A stretch of DNA of 36,993 bases. It comes from Hofstenia miamia. Lineage: Eukaryota > Xenacoelomorpha > Acoela > Hofsteniidae. The notes below the pieces were generated by a model that ran no database searches, was not told the DNA's origin, and was given only the letters and a program-made list of their open reading frames with translations. The stretch is from the NCBI GenBank assembly GCA_900660155.1, contig CABFPE010000312.1, positions 702,613 to 739,605 on the forward strand. The letters run 5' to 3'. The position numbers were made by a program, and so were the translations under genes. Positions 1 to 11,764 of the stretch are shown here, piece after piece (within the stretch, counting starts at the first letter, position 1; each line of letters begins with the position of its first letter).

Positions 1-640
1 TAATTAACTAACACAACAGAATAACAATTTCGTTTAAATGTATGAATGCATAGCATATCTCCCTTAAGCATAAAAAACAGCAATAGACTTCAAGATCTTC
101 AAAAAAGAACGTTTCAAAACCATGGCTATATTTGTATTCATAAAAATGTTTGTGTTCACTACCTTTTACGACACTTATGTTTTGACTGTTATATTAGAAA
201 GGAGTATCCAATCCGATGGAGGAATTTTTAACAATAAATTATTACAAAGTTCGATTATCCTATTTACCAACCTGTCCGCTAGTATCGAGTTCTGAAAATT
301 CCGATTCAGTTGAATACTCATCTCCCCCATCACGGCTACTAGCAGTGCTGCGTTTAAATCCATTATCTGACTCAGATCTAAACATCATTTTACAAATTGA
401 ATACGGAAATCAGAAATTTTTACTCTTTCTTCTGACTGCGTCGACGTTTTGTTTTCCGTTTGTCTGCTGTAGTTTCAACTACGATCACCAATGAATTGTT
501 AACAACGTGTAGTGATTCGATAGACGTCTGATTATGTTTTCCTTCTGAGTTATGCTCAGTATCCAACCTAAACAACAACATATTGCAAAACAATACTTAG
601 AAAACAATACATCAACGTAAAATATAAGCGTAACCAAAAA
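1..640. other. No recognisable gene
   Basis: AT-rich DNA with only short open frames (up to about 92 codons) in several frames. None has a motif I recognise, and none has splice-site support. I see no repeat structure or RNA gene here. Confidence 0.5.
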
Positions 641-649
641 CATTTCTTA

Positions 650-958
650 AGATGTCAGATAAAGTTGAACATATTTAAACGTTATGTAAAAGTATATTAC
701 AGTAAAATTCGTAGATATCGACTTCGCAATAATCGACAATTAACTTATATAGATAGACATTTCATTGTTGAAACTCTGCATCTGAATTGCGTGATTAGAT
801 GGAAAAACAGCAGGAAATTGCTTGCAAAAAGCTGTGGATTTTTCAGTGATTGGTTACATCAGTTTCCTAAGCTTTTAAGTGAATTTGTTCCTGAAAATTT
901 TTTTAACTTAGATGAGACTGGCGTATTCTTTAAATGTTTACCTAGAGTCGTAGGGTGA
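650..958 (+). pseudogene. pogo/Tigger-like transposase fragment
   Basis: An open stretch of about 97 codons ends in a segment with the spacing typical of pogo/Tigger (jerky/CENP-B-like) transposases: WLHQFPKLLSEF, then PENFFNLDETGVFFKCLP. In the family the D of the N-x-DETG-x-FF block is the first catalytic Asp of the DDE/D nuclease. The frame stops right after the block (TGA at 956-958), and I cannot follow the rest of the nuclease domain downstream in this copy. The N-terminal DNA-binding region is not recognisable. It is a decayed fragment, not a working gene. The family call rests on this one block. Confidence 0.6.
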
Positions 959-1569
959 ACATTTTCCGAGAGGGACCAGAATTTTTAGTATAAGATCATG
1001 GTGATGTGGTGAAGTAGCATTCTACATATGACTCCAATTTACATCAAATAATATTTATGAAACCAGAAGCAAAAATACTTTATTAATACTTACTAAGGAA
1101 AATCAGGAAATCCTAGACTAATTGACATTGCATTGCTAAAGGGCGTGCACCAGGCAATTAAATTGCAGGTTGATCCTGCTTTTGTTCATATTATACGTGA
1201 ATGACATTAATGCTCTAGTAATAATTCCAAAGTACAGTACGCTGCCAACACGTGAATTTATGATATCGAATGTATTAACATTATATGCATGAAAAACCAT
1301 CAACACTCTAATCGATAATGAATATCTGGAACCTCAATTGAATTCAGAAACAATTAAACAAATTCGTTAGGCAGAATATCTAGAAACTGAACTTAAACAT
1401 GATTAAAAGATATTGATGGATTCAGCAAAGAAACGTGGATACATAGGAAGAAGTCAATGCAAAGTGAGTGAAGAACACAAAGCTTTTATCAAAACTATAG
1501 AGGATTTTTGACTGAGATGCATGTGAAAGTATTTCGCAATTTGGTTGGACTCTGACAAAGAGTATGATT

Positions 1570-1990
1570 GGTATGGGTCTAAAACTCGTGGTACATCTTG
1601 AAGCAAATGAGATTTCAGAACGAAAGCGCCAATAAACCTGATGTAAATGAAAGAAAGAGAAAATGTGTAGGAGAAAAACGAATGTCAATTTACACGTGTC
1701 TTACAAGTTTGCACGAGCAAGGAAAAATGAAAGATGTAAAAGTAAGACGGTTGCACCTGAATGTAAGGGGAACAACATTTATTTGATCAGAAGAAATTCA
1801 TTTTGAACTAGGCACTGGAACCGTCACCTGTGCAGCAGCTAATGAGTGAAAGGGCTTGCTGAGATAAATGTGCTCAAAAATATGCAAGAGTCGCTGTTGT
1901 TGCTGACAACACACCATGTCATAGTAAACTGAAAAGGTATTTTCTGAACCAGAATATCAGAAGCACTAGTTAAATCCAATCAAATTCGCC
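1570..1990 (+). pseudogene. Second DDE-transposase fragment, Tc1/IS630-like
   Basis: Around 1862-1960 one frame reads KYARVAVVADNTPCHSKLKR. The V-x-D-N-x-P-x-H-S pattern is the usual surroundings of the second catalytic Asp in Tc1/mariner/IS630-type DDE nucleases. Upstream (1598-1786) a 62-codon frame looks like degraded coding sequence but has no certain motif. The frame is interrupted by stops at about 1782 and 1848 and again near 1971. It is not colinear with the pogo-like piece at 650-958, so it is probably a different element. Family assignment is tentative. Confidence 0.4.
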
Positions 1991-2503
1991 TTGAGTACGT
2001 TCAAATCGATTGCAAAATAAATTTGGCAACTCAGGCCCCACAAATTCTGAACGAAGAAGGAAGATAGGAAAAATGAAGTCCATGATGAAACATAACTTCA
2101 CTTTCATCACTCGAAATATTCTAAACGAAAAACTAAGTGGAGATCCCTGTAGAAAATACACATAAACAATACGAGAGAACTTCACAAATTTTCTTTATAA
2201 AAAAGATGTTCTATCATCGCATGATCGCCAAATCCAGTTATTGTTCAAACTAAATTTTCTTCGTCATTTATTATTATTATTTAATATGTAGGAGCATTTC
2301 TACTCCAAAATTACACAATTAGGTTAGGGCCCGATCTCTAGCTTGTGGAAGCCGAACTTATCTATCTTAGGTGTAAGCATAAGGATTAATATTGAGTTAC
2401 TACCTGTCTTTTTTCATGCCTCACATGTTGTCTTGCACAACTGTTGCAAGAAGCATCGATATAACGAGTGGGCACTATTATGTTCTAATTTCGTCTTTAC
2501 CAC

Positions 2504-2506
<3 letters not shown>

Positions 2507-2560
<54 letters not shown>
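2507..2560. repeat. (TA)n microsatellite
   Basis: About 54 nt of uninterrupted alternating TA. Open frames that pass through it (Tyr-Ile repeats) are artefacts of the dinucleotide. Confidence 0.95.
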
Positions 2561-2563
<3 letters not shown>

Positions 2564-4039
2564 TACTACGAATATTCAGAAAGGTGTACGCAGCGCCCTC
2601 TGACTCTGCTTTCCTATAGTACACAGCGCCCAATTTTAGTACGCACTGTGAAACTATCAGAGGGACAAAATATTCAATGAACACTTCTGATGTGATATAG
2701 GTATGTATACAATGATTCACTGACATTGGAAAACAATGTAGATATAACAGACTTAGTGTACAGAAATGCATGCATTTGCACAAAATGTATCATAGGAATT
2801 GTAACTTGAATTTAATAAATTCATTGCATAACTGTAATATTATAAAACTATTTTAGGAATGGCTTTGGACGATTCATTTGCCTCTGATATTAGCGTTTCT
2901 CAGTTGAATTTTGATTAAATTGACGGCTATAATAATTCAAAAACCACTGGTCAGCTTTCACCGAATGAAATACTAACTTGATCTACATTTGAAATAAAAA
3001 CGATAAGGTTAACAATTTACCATTAAATAAGAAGCATAAAGCACCAATCAACCAATAAATAAAAATGTATTTTTTGTTCAGGCGATGTTTGCAACATGCG
3101 AAATAATCTTGCACAAGTTCATTCAAAAACTCAGCACTGTAATCGTTCATTTATTCTTGATTTTTACAGAACCAAAACTCTGAAATCCAAATATGAATGT
3201 ACGTTCTACTTTGTACGGTTTAAAAATAAAAACGACTGCCAAAAAGGTGTGCATTAAACAAGTGCACAAATAAGTATACATGTATCACACAACCTGCAAA
3301 TGAAGTGCTTTTTTCCAAAGTAAATAAAGAAATACACTTTGATGGCCATTGAACACAATAATGAACAAAAATCAATAGTAAAATTTTTTTTGAATACGCT
3401 AAGTCACAGATGAAATTATTATGGAATGACGAAATTTCAATTAGGGCAAAATTATACAATACCCTTAAAAAATTTATTTGATTATTTAGTTGCATGAAGA
3501 AATTTGAAAAAGCGCACTGTTTTGCCAGAGTTTATGTTGGGTGAAAAAATGATTACGAGTTGAAATCTACGACGCTAGTCAATTATGTAGGAGATATAAA
3601 GACTTTCTTGGATATATGAATTGCGTGATTTTTGCATAGAATCATGGGATTCTGTGATCGAAGAGCTTAAGCGCGTGCACAGAAAATACTCTGGTCGCGA
3701 AATTTCATATTCGAAACAATGTAAGTTTGAAAAACTGCCATCAATAAATGAACTTTCAGAACTTCATTCTCAAGTAAATAATTATGTAAAAAATAATTTT
3801 GAATCCTTGATCTATACTTAATTAATGGCAGCAAAATATTTCTTGTTGCAAAGTAAGTCAAACCATTGTCTTTGTTAAGTTTTACTATTATGCAATACAT
3901 TGATTAAAAAATTATTCGCAACAAACAATACTATCATCGAAGGCAAAACAGGATAAAAATTTAAAACGCATGCAAGAATTTCAAAAGAAAAACAAATTTT
4001 AATAAATTATATGCTAAGTCAGTATAAATCCGAAAATGG
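2561..4039. other. No recognisable gene
   Basis: AT-rich DNA. A 66-codon frame at 3621-3821 (+) has a plausible amino-acid composition but no motif I know and no splice partners. Nothing else stands out. Confidence 0.45.
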
Positions 4040-4047
4040 GGTCGAAT

Positions 4048-4376
4048 CAGAAATGGACACGGGATGGGACGGGTCCAAGATTTAGGAAAATAGGAAAAAA
4101 ACGGGCCGAATAAAATGAATTGTAGCAAGCTTGTAGATAAAAATTTTTTGAAATCTCAATAGAAGCCCCTATCCAACTTTGAGTAAAGTTGCATTCAAGA
4201 TATATGCCACCCGAGCAACTTCTCAAAGAAATTGTAGTCAAATTAATGTGTTGAAATAGATCAATAAATTCTGACGAGCCGAAGACGGGCTACAAAAATT
4301 CCAACACGGGCCGAAACGGGCTTGAAATAATAGTTGACGGGCCGGGCCTAAAAAATTCAGCCAGTGTCCATCTCTG
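4048..4376. mobile_element. hAT-type MITE with 8-bp target duplication
   Basis: The left end reads CAGAAATGGACAC and the right end is its imperfect inverse (CAGAGATGGACAC on the minus strand). The flanking octamers are GGTCGAAT (4040-4047) and GGTAGAAT (4377-4384), 7 of 8 matching. Inverted ends starting with CAG and an 8-bp duplication are the hallmarks of hAT elements. There is no coding capacity, so it is a non-autonomous element of 329 bp. Its interior is unusually rich in GGGC/GCCC motifs for this window. Confidence 0.75.
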
Positions 4377-4579
4377 GGTAGAATCAAAAGTCAACAGGAC
4401 CATTGTGTTCCTCCATGGGATTCTGTTTATTGTGCATTGAAGTGCTGAACTTAGTAAAAAAAGATTTAAAAAAGTTGGAACTTTTCTCAATAAGAGCTAA
4501 AAACACAATACTATACGATGGTCTACATATATTTTCTTCTCCACAAAGAAATGCATTCGTTTCAATAGTGAAACACCTT

Positions 4580-4585
4580 TATATA

Positions 4586-4621
<36 letters not shown>
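4580..4621. repeat. (TA)n microsatellite
   Basis: About 42 nt of alternating AT with one phase slip near 4590. Confidence 0.9.
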
Positions 4622-4623
<2 letters not shown>

Positions 4624-6092
4624 GAAGAAAAACCTACTTGCAAATAAGTGTAGGACTGCACATGACACAGTTGACATCAACAAAGTTGAATGAACAAGAA
4701 GAACTATCTGTAAATACACTAGCAGGACCTAAACATTAGGTAAACAAATGAAATCTGAAAATAACTCATTCCATACCTAACAAAAGTAAATAAAATTATT
4801 GCAAAAAGGTATAATGATGATGTACCCTAGAAGATCAACATCATAAATAAGCATTTACAATTTTCAAAATAAACTAAAGCATGAGATAATTAATGAATGA
4901 ATTGAAGAAGCTAATAAATATGGCCTACTTAAAAATAGCAATTAAATCAATTAAATTCAATTTTAAAACTGATTATAGATGAACTCTACTTGGAAGGTGG
5001 CATGAATATTATCTAATAAACGTAGGATACGTAAAGGGCTTACGTGAGATGATTCAGAACACACTTAAAGTATTCGTTTGTAAAACAATTGGAAAGACCT
5101 CATTCTGGGGGATAAAGTCATAAAATATCTGCGTGCATAAATGCATTATTTATTTTGCAATAATAAACGAATACTACAACACACATAATAAAATATTTAT
5201 TGTAGTATAGAAATTTAAACACAGCAAATATTCCTCCACCAATTAATAGATACTTTTCAATTTTTAAATACATGAATTTACCGAAAAACAATACAAACAT
5301 CTCAACAATAATAACTAAATTAGTGATAGTGCAAACATTATATTCTGAGGCGTAGTATTCACATAGTAGAATTATAGCTGTTGCAATCAGGGTGGATGAT
5401 TATGAGTCTCAATGTTTACAAATAAACAAATCTTTAAATGTAGTATTTAGAAGTAAGAGTATTAATTAAATGTTGAAATCGTGTAGTCTGCTATTGTTTG
5501 CTAGCTCATGCGTAGTACTGACAAATATTTCACATTAATAGCAGCACTGGTATCAATTGTGTGCGGTTTGATTGTTAACGAATTCAAAAAGGAAATGTTC
5601 TCAATTCTGTTGATTGCAAATGTGGATGTCGAAGACCTTAATCAATTGAATGAGCCTTTGGTGTGCGTGGCGCATTTAGTGAATGATCATATCAGCAATA
5701 TATTCACAACGGTTAAAGATGTTACCTCAGATATAGTTTTTGCTCAATCTATTGACGTCTAAATGACAAAAAAATTGGAATGGACTAATAGAAATTCTTC
5801 TGGAAGCAAGATTGGAAAACTTCAACATGATAATCATCATCTCAGCTGATTTTTCGCTTCACAAATCTGGCAAACCAATTTCAAAATCACATATATCTGA
5901 GGCGTCTGTACAGCCTGCTTTTTCAAAGCAAAAACTTGTAAACAATCATCTTGTTGTTCAGAATAAAAATTTTTAATTAGAGATTGCTGTTAACAGCGCT
6001 GGTAACGCAAATTGTACACCGTTACCAAAGACAACAGAGGGTGATGTTAACAGCGAATTGATCACCGTTGCACATTGCCTGAAAGTTTATAC
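4622..6092. other. No recognisable gene; weak coding-like remnant at 5508-6095
   Basis: Most of this is featureless AT-rich DNA. On the plus strand an 84-codon frame (5508-5762) and a second frame from about 5847 to 6095, broken by one TAA near 5972, have coding-like composition. The second contains KPISKSHISEASVQPAFSKQ, which is loosely like the N-terminal linker of hAT/DUF4371 transposases. I cannot confirm any family. The 1.5 kb element described next inserted at the end of this stretch. Confidence 0.3.
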
Positions 6093-6100
6093 CTGTTTAG
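6093..6100. repeat. Target-site duplication, left copy
   Basis: CTGTTTAG directly before the left inverted end. An identical octamer follows the right end at 7628-7635. Confidence 0.85.
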
Positions 6101-7627
6101 TAGGGTGGATCGAAAAAAGGCTTTTTTGGAATTTCTGCCCGGCCAGTTGGGAAAAGTGGCCTTGTGTAATCCAAATAATCAAAACATATTACATATAATA
6201 TTACTGAAAATGATCTGAATTTTACATTACAGTGTATGGGTGTTGATAGCACTGTGAACACTGGACACATAAATGGTGTCATATCTCGAATTGAAAAACA
6301 TTTGAAAAGGCCCTTACAATGGAGCATTAGTTTACTGCACACAAATGAGCTTCCATTGCGTCAATTGTTCACTTCACTTGATGGCCCAACAACTGGGACA
6401 AATTGGTCAAAGTGCTAAGTTTACTCAAAATTTAAGAAAATTCATAACAGTAATGGAATTCTAGAAATGCCCAAAGAGGTATTGTATGACCTACGCGGTG
6501 ACCAATTCTACTTGTATAAGATCGTAAATGCTATAAGATCAGGATGTCTCAGACTATTTAGCTAGCTTAAAACGAGGGCTCATAGACCACTCCCGTTGGT
6601 TGGGGTTGGCAAACAAAATTTGCAGACTTTATGTTAGTGAAGAAAAGCCAGACAAAATTTGAATATTATCACCCATTTCATTATCACAAACTAGGCACCC
6701 CACTAGTTTGCAATAAAATCCAGAAATGCAATTTGGCATGGACCTGAGCATGTACTTCAAGCCACGATACTTTTCAAATAATTATCCAAAGCAGTTCAAG
6801 ATATTGTAAAACCGTACATTAGTCGAAATGCATACTTCGCACACCCCGTAAACATTTTACTTGCAATGCTATGTGATTCGAATGACCAAATTCAAAATAA
6901 AGCAGTCGATAGAATTATGACTCTGCGCAAAGATAAATGCGAGGGGCCGATTCGGAAATTTCTGATTCTTGATATCAACTTTAAGGCAAAACAACTATTA
7001 CGATTTAATTGATTGAGATAATATGGCATAAAAGAGCCACCAATTACAATGGCACTTACAGACGGAGAGTTGAATGAATTAAAAAACAGGTTCTGAAAAT
7101 TTCGAAATATCCTTGTAACACGAAAGCTGTTGAACGATATGTGACGCTAGTGACGGAAGCTAGCAATACCATGTACGGATTTGAATCGAGAGACGATTTT
7201 ATACGGCAACTTATGCCGAAATTTAATACAAAGAAAGAATTTGACTTAGAGTAAGAATGGCTTGTTCTAAGTAGTTTTTCTATGTGAATCTATGTACATT
7301 ATAGTTCTATTTGTACTCAAGTCTGACTTGACTAATAAAATTCCTTGTTTTTATCTAAATTCTTCTAAAATATGACATAATTTTGAAGAAAATCGGTCAA
7401 AACGGTACCTTTGACCTTCAGAATGCCTTTCGGGAAATCTTAACAGCGAATTTAGACTATTTGGCACCATGTATATATCTGCTTGTAATACATTTATATG
7501 CGTAAATATAAAGCCTTTAGCCGCTAAATGTCTTTAGTGGTTATAGCCTTTATTTGTATCACGAAAGGCCACTTTTCCCAACGGGCCGGGCAGAAATTCC
7601 AAAAAGGCCCATTTTCGATCCACCCTA
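6101..7627 (+). mobile_element. 1.53 kb DNA transposon with ~63-bp inverted ends and perfect 8-bp TSD
   Basis: Both ends begin TAGGGTGGATCGAAAA. The inverted similarity runs for about 63 bp with about four mismatches, and the element is bounded by a perfect 8-bp duplication (CTGTTTAG). The inside carries a decayed plus-strand transposase gene. Readable blocks are VNTGHINGVISRIEKHLKRP, LQWSISLLHTNELPLRQLF and SLDGPTTG (6240-6400), a middle part around 6830-7020, and the C terminus KAVERYVTLVTEASNTMYGF then FIRQLMPKFNTKKEFDLE, ending at TAA 7252-7254. At least several frameshifts and stops separate these blocks. From memory this protein type recurs in arthropod genomes as an uncharacterised transposase. 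The 8-bp duplication and TAGGG ends fit hAT-like or P-like cut-and-paste elements, but I cannot assign the superfamily. Confidence 0.8.
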
Positions 7628-7635
7628 CTGTTTAG
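7628..7635. repeat. Target-site duplication, right copy
   Basis: CTGTTTAG directly after the right inverted end, identical to 6093-6100. Confidence 0.85.
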
Positions 7636-9698
7636 TATGAGATAGACAAACCGCGGCGTAGTAGAAACACTGCCAGCAAAAGGGCTAGTGGTTCCTGATT
7701 ATGAGTGCGCCTCACAGGGCAATCAAGTCAAGGATAACTGGTTCTTCTTGTCTATGAGATAGGTAAAGAATCAGCGTTTGCTGTGCCAGTGAAGCAGTGT
7801 CACAGTAGTTTTTGGTTATAGCAAGCACTCACTAAGTTACTACCGTTAGTAGAATATGTTGACGAAAGCAGGAGATGCGCAACTCTTTCAATTGAAGTTT
7901 AGTCTTCGACTTTACTCCGCTGATCAGCGTTCTAAGTGCCAGAAATTCGCATGATTAAACCGACCTTAGTGGTCAGATTTCAAGAGATAAAAGTCCGGAG
8001 CGAATCGTGGTTTCACCTACTCTTCCGCTTGTCGACAGGTACAGTAACCCCGACCACATAATTTATGAGATATACCACCCTTCCTCTCGTTATTCATGAG
8101 ACAGCTAACAGATTTAAAAAATAATATGAGCGTTATAGCATTAATAAGCTATATTAATGCTATTCAAACAAAGCCATCATGTCGAGAGGCGATTTCAACC
8201 CAGTACCAGTCATGTAAACAGATATGCTATAAATGAATTCTTCAAGCCTTTGATAATATGATTAAAACTTCTAAGGAACATATATTATTGAAATTATCCT
8301 AATTAATTCTAGGAACGTTAGATTGTGACATTAGATTAGACAATTACAGTGTATTTCATCTTCACATGACATGTGGTGTCGGGTTTGTTATTTTCTGCTT
8401 GAGCATGCTTCGAGGAAATTGAAAATATTCAACATTTAAAAAATTGTCATGGTTCATATTGTTGTCTTACGTGTTGTTTATAGTAGCTTTTATCAATAAG
8501 TATATGCTACTCTATTAAATATTTTGTTGCATATGTGCTACATTGCCCGGTATGAGGTATATTGTGTTTGAAAACTTGCATATTTTAGGGAAATAACTTA
8601 TTGTGATATAATTACCTCACATATAATCGACACTTTGTAAAACCAGTCAAAGGATGAGGAAACAATACTTGCCAAAACACAGAAGTGGATGGTGCGACAG
8701 CATAATCCGAAAATCGACATGAATGGGGATGCAAAAATTAAATTTGAGTTGGTGAATCAAATATATGACTTTTATATATGGCAGTAAAAACAGTACTGGT
8801 ATATCACATTCTACCGAGGCCATTGTCATGAGAGTTTCTGAGAAAAATCCTATGCATGATGGATATCGCCCTTTCTTCGATAATTGGTTTTCTACATTTG
8901 ATGTGATGTTGACTCTAAGAATCTTTGAATAACAGCAATAAAATTTCGTTGAAATAGTTTGAGAAAGTGTTCTTTAGCTGCTGACAAAGTTGTTAAAAAA
9001 GGTATGTAAATTCAGAACTTCATGTTATCAATTGTTTTGTTTTGACAATAAACATGTAGTAATACACTAACATTACTCGAAATGACATAAAAGACTACAA
9101 CTCAACAAACATAACTGACATGTTCTGCAGAAATAAAACTATTTAAAAAAACGATGATATCTCAAACTTAGTTTCCTATGCAGTCGGTATAAGTATAGGT
9201 AAAGGTTGGTTGTTTTCAGGTTTGTGATTTCATTAACCGAAGAATTGTCTTTCTGAAAAGTGCGTTCAGACGGTAGACCGAAAAATCGATGTCATCAATG
9301 CCTACTGTTGGTAAAAATGCATAAGTTATCAAGCCGATGTTGATGATACTAACATTAATCATGGTGAAAAAAGATACCGATGCGGATGTTGCAGCGATGG
9401 TTTTAACTACATATATTGTTCAAAATGTCAAATGGCTATGCGCCTTCGCAAAGACGAAAACTGCCTCGTTTGCTTTGAAAATGGCTAGAGAAACAGCATT
9501 AAACAAGATTCATTTGGCTCTTATGCATTCTATTTATGGTTTACACAATGTGCATTCTATTTTAATTTCTTGATTTACATCATTTGTTATTTACATATTA
9601 AATCATTATTTCCATATTGGTTATTACCACTTTGTTTTTTATTGAAAAAAACAAGTCAAAATTGAATCAGCCTGTTTGCCTTTGTGTAAAAATAGTTA
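7636..9698. other. No recognisable gene
   Basis: AT-rich DNA with a locally more mixed base composition at 7640-8100. A 78-codon plus-strand frame at 9337-9573 has no recognised motif. No splice-supported coding sequence was found. Confidence 0.45.
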
Positions 9699-9706
9699 GT
9701 CTAGAT

Positions 9707-10038
9707 CAGTGGTTCTCAACCGGGGTTCAAACACAAAAAATAGTAAATTGGGGGTTCACGGTGGCATTTTGGAAGTCCATATAATTCTAATTCAGAAAGG
9801 TTTTCATTAATGAGAATTGAATTTCTATATAAATTTACACTATTTAAAAATACTAAAAGTAAAAATATTCAGGCAGCTTCTTTTAGTTTTCTTTCGAAAT
9901 AAAGCATAAGCATTTATTATATCTTTAATACTAACAATTGCTCTACCATTTTATTAGTGATTTATTTAAAAAAGGGGGTTCAGCTAAAACAATTAGGAGG
10001 AAAGGGGTCTATGGATAAAAAAAGGTTAAGAACCACTG
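9707..10038. mobile_element. hAT-type MITE (CAGTGGTTCTCAACC ends)
   Basis: The left end is CAGTGGTTCTCAACC and the right end is its inverse with one mismatch (GGTTAAGAACCACTG). Flanks are GTCTAGAT (9699-9706) and GACTAAAT (10039-10046), 6 of 8 matching, consistent with an old 8-bp target duplication. CAGTGGTTCTCAACC-type ends are a widespread hAT (Charlie-like) signature in animals. It is 332 bp, with no coding frame. Confidence 0.8.
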
Positions 10039-10046
10039 GACTAAAT

Positions 10047-11078
10047 ACCTATTTACCTAATGTGTGCGTCATGTGATAAAGAACATCCATTGATCCTACC
10101 AGACACCAAAAAGCTTATATGCCGTAGACAAAATGTTCCTTTGTGAGGTTTCAACATTTCTTTACAGCTGGTGAAAGCTAGAGGCAGGGTCATCGGACAA
10201 AAAAAACTGAAAGTCCAAATTCACGACTGAGCTGCACAATCTGCGGATAACACTACTATGAAAAAGATTAGATCTAACAATATACATTTTCATCAGGTAA
10301 GAAATACGATAACTATAATTATTTACATACATGTATATGAATTATATGTGAGGTTTCAACATTTCTAATAAACATTCCTAGATTTGGTCCGACCACATAG
10401 CTCTGATTGCAACAGTACATTTTACACGACATAATTATGCTTTCTTGAAATAAATAAATTGATACTTCATCCAAAAATAATAGCTGCATTTGATTTAAAT
10501 CTTGAAGGAAAACACGCGATTCTCATTATAATTTTTGCAATATCATTTAGGGAGCATAGCTTTCAGAAAATATAAAGTTGATTTGAAAAAGTTTTTAAAA
10601 AAGTTTTTAAGAATTATAGTTCGTGGGAAAACGAGGATTATTGAACTTTTACCCGCTGAGTTCTTTCACATCCGATTTTGGGACACCTTTTGACATGCTC
10701 AGATAAAGTAAACAAAGCTAGATGTGTGGTACAACACCTTCCCTTGAAATTCTCATCCGCTTCCCACCAGAATTTAAGAGAAAATAAGTAACTTTCACAC
10801 CTCTTAAATTATTTACAGTTGTTTTCGGTGTTCTGGTTGCTTACAAATGACCCAAATGAATCACCATAAAATATACTGGAAGCATACATTTATTGAAAAA
10901 CAAAATTGGAAAAGGTTCTTAAATAGATTTTAAAAATGCAGCAGACAACAACGCTTTCAAATGCAGCAGTTATTTTGGCAGAGAGGTAGTAGTAGTTTAG
11001 GGGAAACACAGCTTCGTTTAAAAGAGATCTCTATAGTTTAACATAATATATAATGAGCATGAATTTCATTATATTGAT
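10047..11078. other. No recognisable gene
   Basis: AT-rich DNA downstream of the last kinase-gene exon I can support. The 20-mer TGTGAGGTTTCAACATTTCT occurs twice (about 10142 and 10347) without further flanking similarity. Further C-terminal exons of the kinase gene could lie here, but I could not identify any. Confidence 0.4.
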
Positions 11079-11195
11079 TAAAATTTAATTAATAAATGAA
11101 TAGCTACATGTGAATGACTAGGTAAAAAATACATAAATTAACAAGAAAAAAAGGAGCATGCAAAACAAAAGATGACAAACCATTGTTGGATTTAT
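11079..11195. repeat. Partial duplicate X of 11567-11683, ending at an N
   Basis: 117 nt identical by eye to 11567-11683 (offset 488), directly followed by the single N at 11196. It contains a second copy of the 3' part of the last kinase-gene exon. See the entry for 11567-12709. Confidence 0.85.
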
Positions 11196-11196
11196 N
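11196..11196. other. Assembly gap character (N)
   Basis: Single ambiguous base. Sequence on its left continues at 11684 in the second copy, and sequence on its right corresponds to 12340, so about 656 nt present in the complete copy are absent here. Confidence 0.95.
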
Positions 11197-11566
11197 TAAA
11201 GATAAAAGGGAAACCTTTTCTATGGAACATTGTGACATTTACTTTCAAATTCTAAATGGCTGGTAATCCAATGTACCCTCTTTAATCACATGGCTTCCAA
11301 AGAATAATCAAATAACTTATTAAATTGATATCATTTGCAACCACAACTGGTGGCATGTCCCTTTCAGGTTAAAAAATCACCAGTATTGATAAATAAAACA
11401 TAATATGAAAATCTTGCAGAAAATTAAACCATTACGAATTCTGGCTTCCTTAAATGAATAAGTCAATTAAATATAAATGTCCAATTAACAAATGTTGAAT
11501 TTTTTATCAGAAGTAAATTGAAAAAATGTGTTTATTGTAATACAAATTAACCAAGTATTGACGCTT
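11197..11566. repeat. Partial duplicate Y of 12340-12709
   Basis: 370 nt matching 12340-12709 at a fixed offset of 1143, with one substitution seen (AATTAACAAA versus AATTTACAAA). It abuts copy X' at 11566/11567. Confidence 0.85.
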
Positions 11567-11591
11567 TAAAATTTAATTAATAAATGAATAG

Positions 11592-11764
11592 CTACATGTG
11601 AATGACTAGGTAAAAAATACATAAATTAACAAGAAAAAAAGGAGCATGCAAAACAAAAGATGACAAACCATTGTTGGATTTATGGGATGAATCCGAATCA
11701 ATGAAGGCGGGTGAGGACGAAATGTAACTACACTCGGGTGAACTGACAGAGAGCTCGCTCGTGC
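11592..11764 (-). CDS. NEK8/9-like kinase, exon 18: Ser-rich tail (end uncertain)
   Basis: The acceptor is TTGTAG at 11765-11770. Exon 17 ends with one base of a codon and this exon begins with the two that complete it (A+GC, Ser), after which the frame reads [20 protein letters not shown] and on. The matching phase and the shared Ser-rich composition support the join. The frame stays open to TAG at 11592-11594. The final residues ([21 protein letters not shown]) look unlike a kinase tail, so the exon may instead end at a donor such as AATG|GTTTGT near 11669, with later exons not found. The 3' part lies inside the duplicated segment. Confidence 0.6.

Noticed and set aside
2343..2783. Open frames of 72-101 codons across the (TA)n run
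   Set aside because: Translated dinucleotide repeat (Tyr-Ile), no coding support.
9337..9573. 78-codon plus-strand frame as a short gene
   Set aside because: No recognised motif, start context or neighbouring exon.
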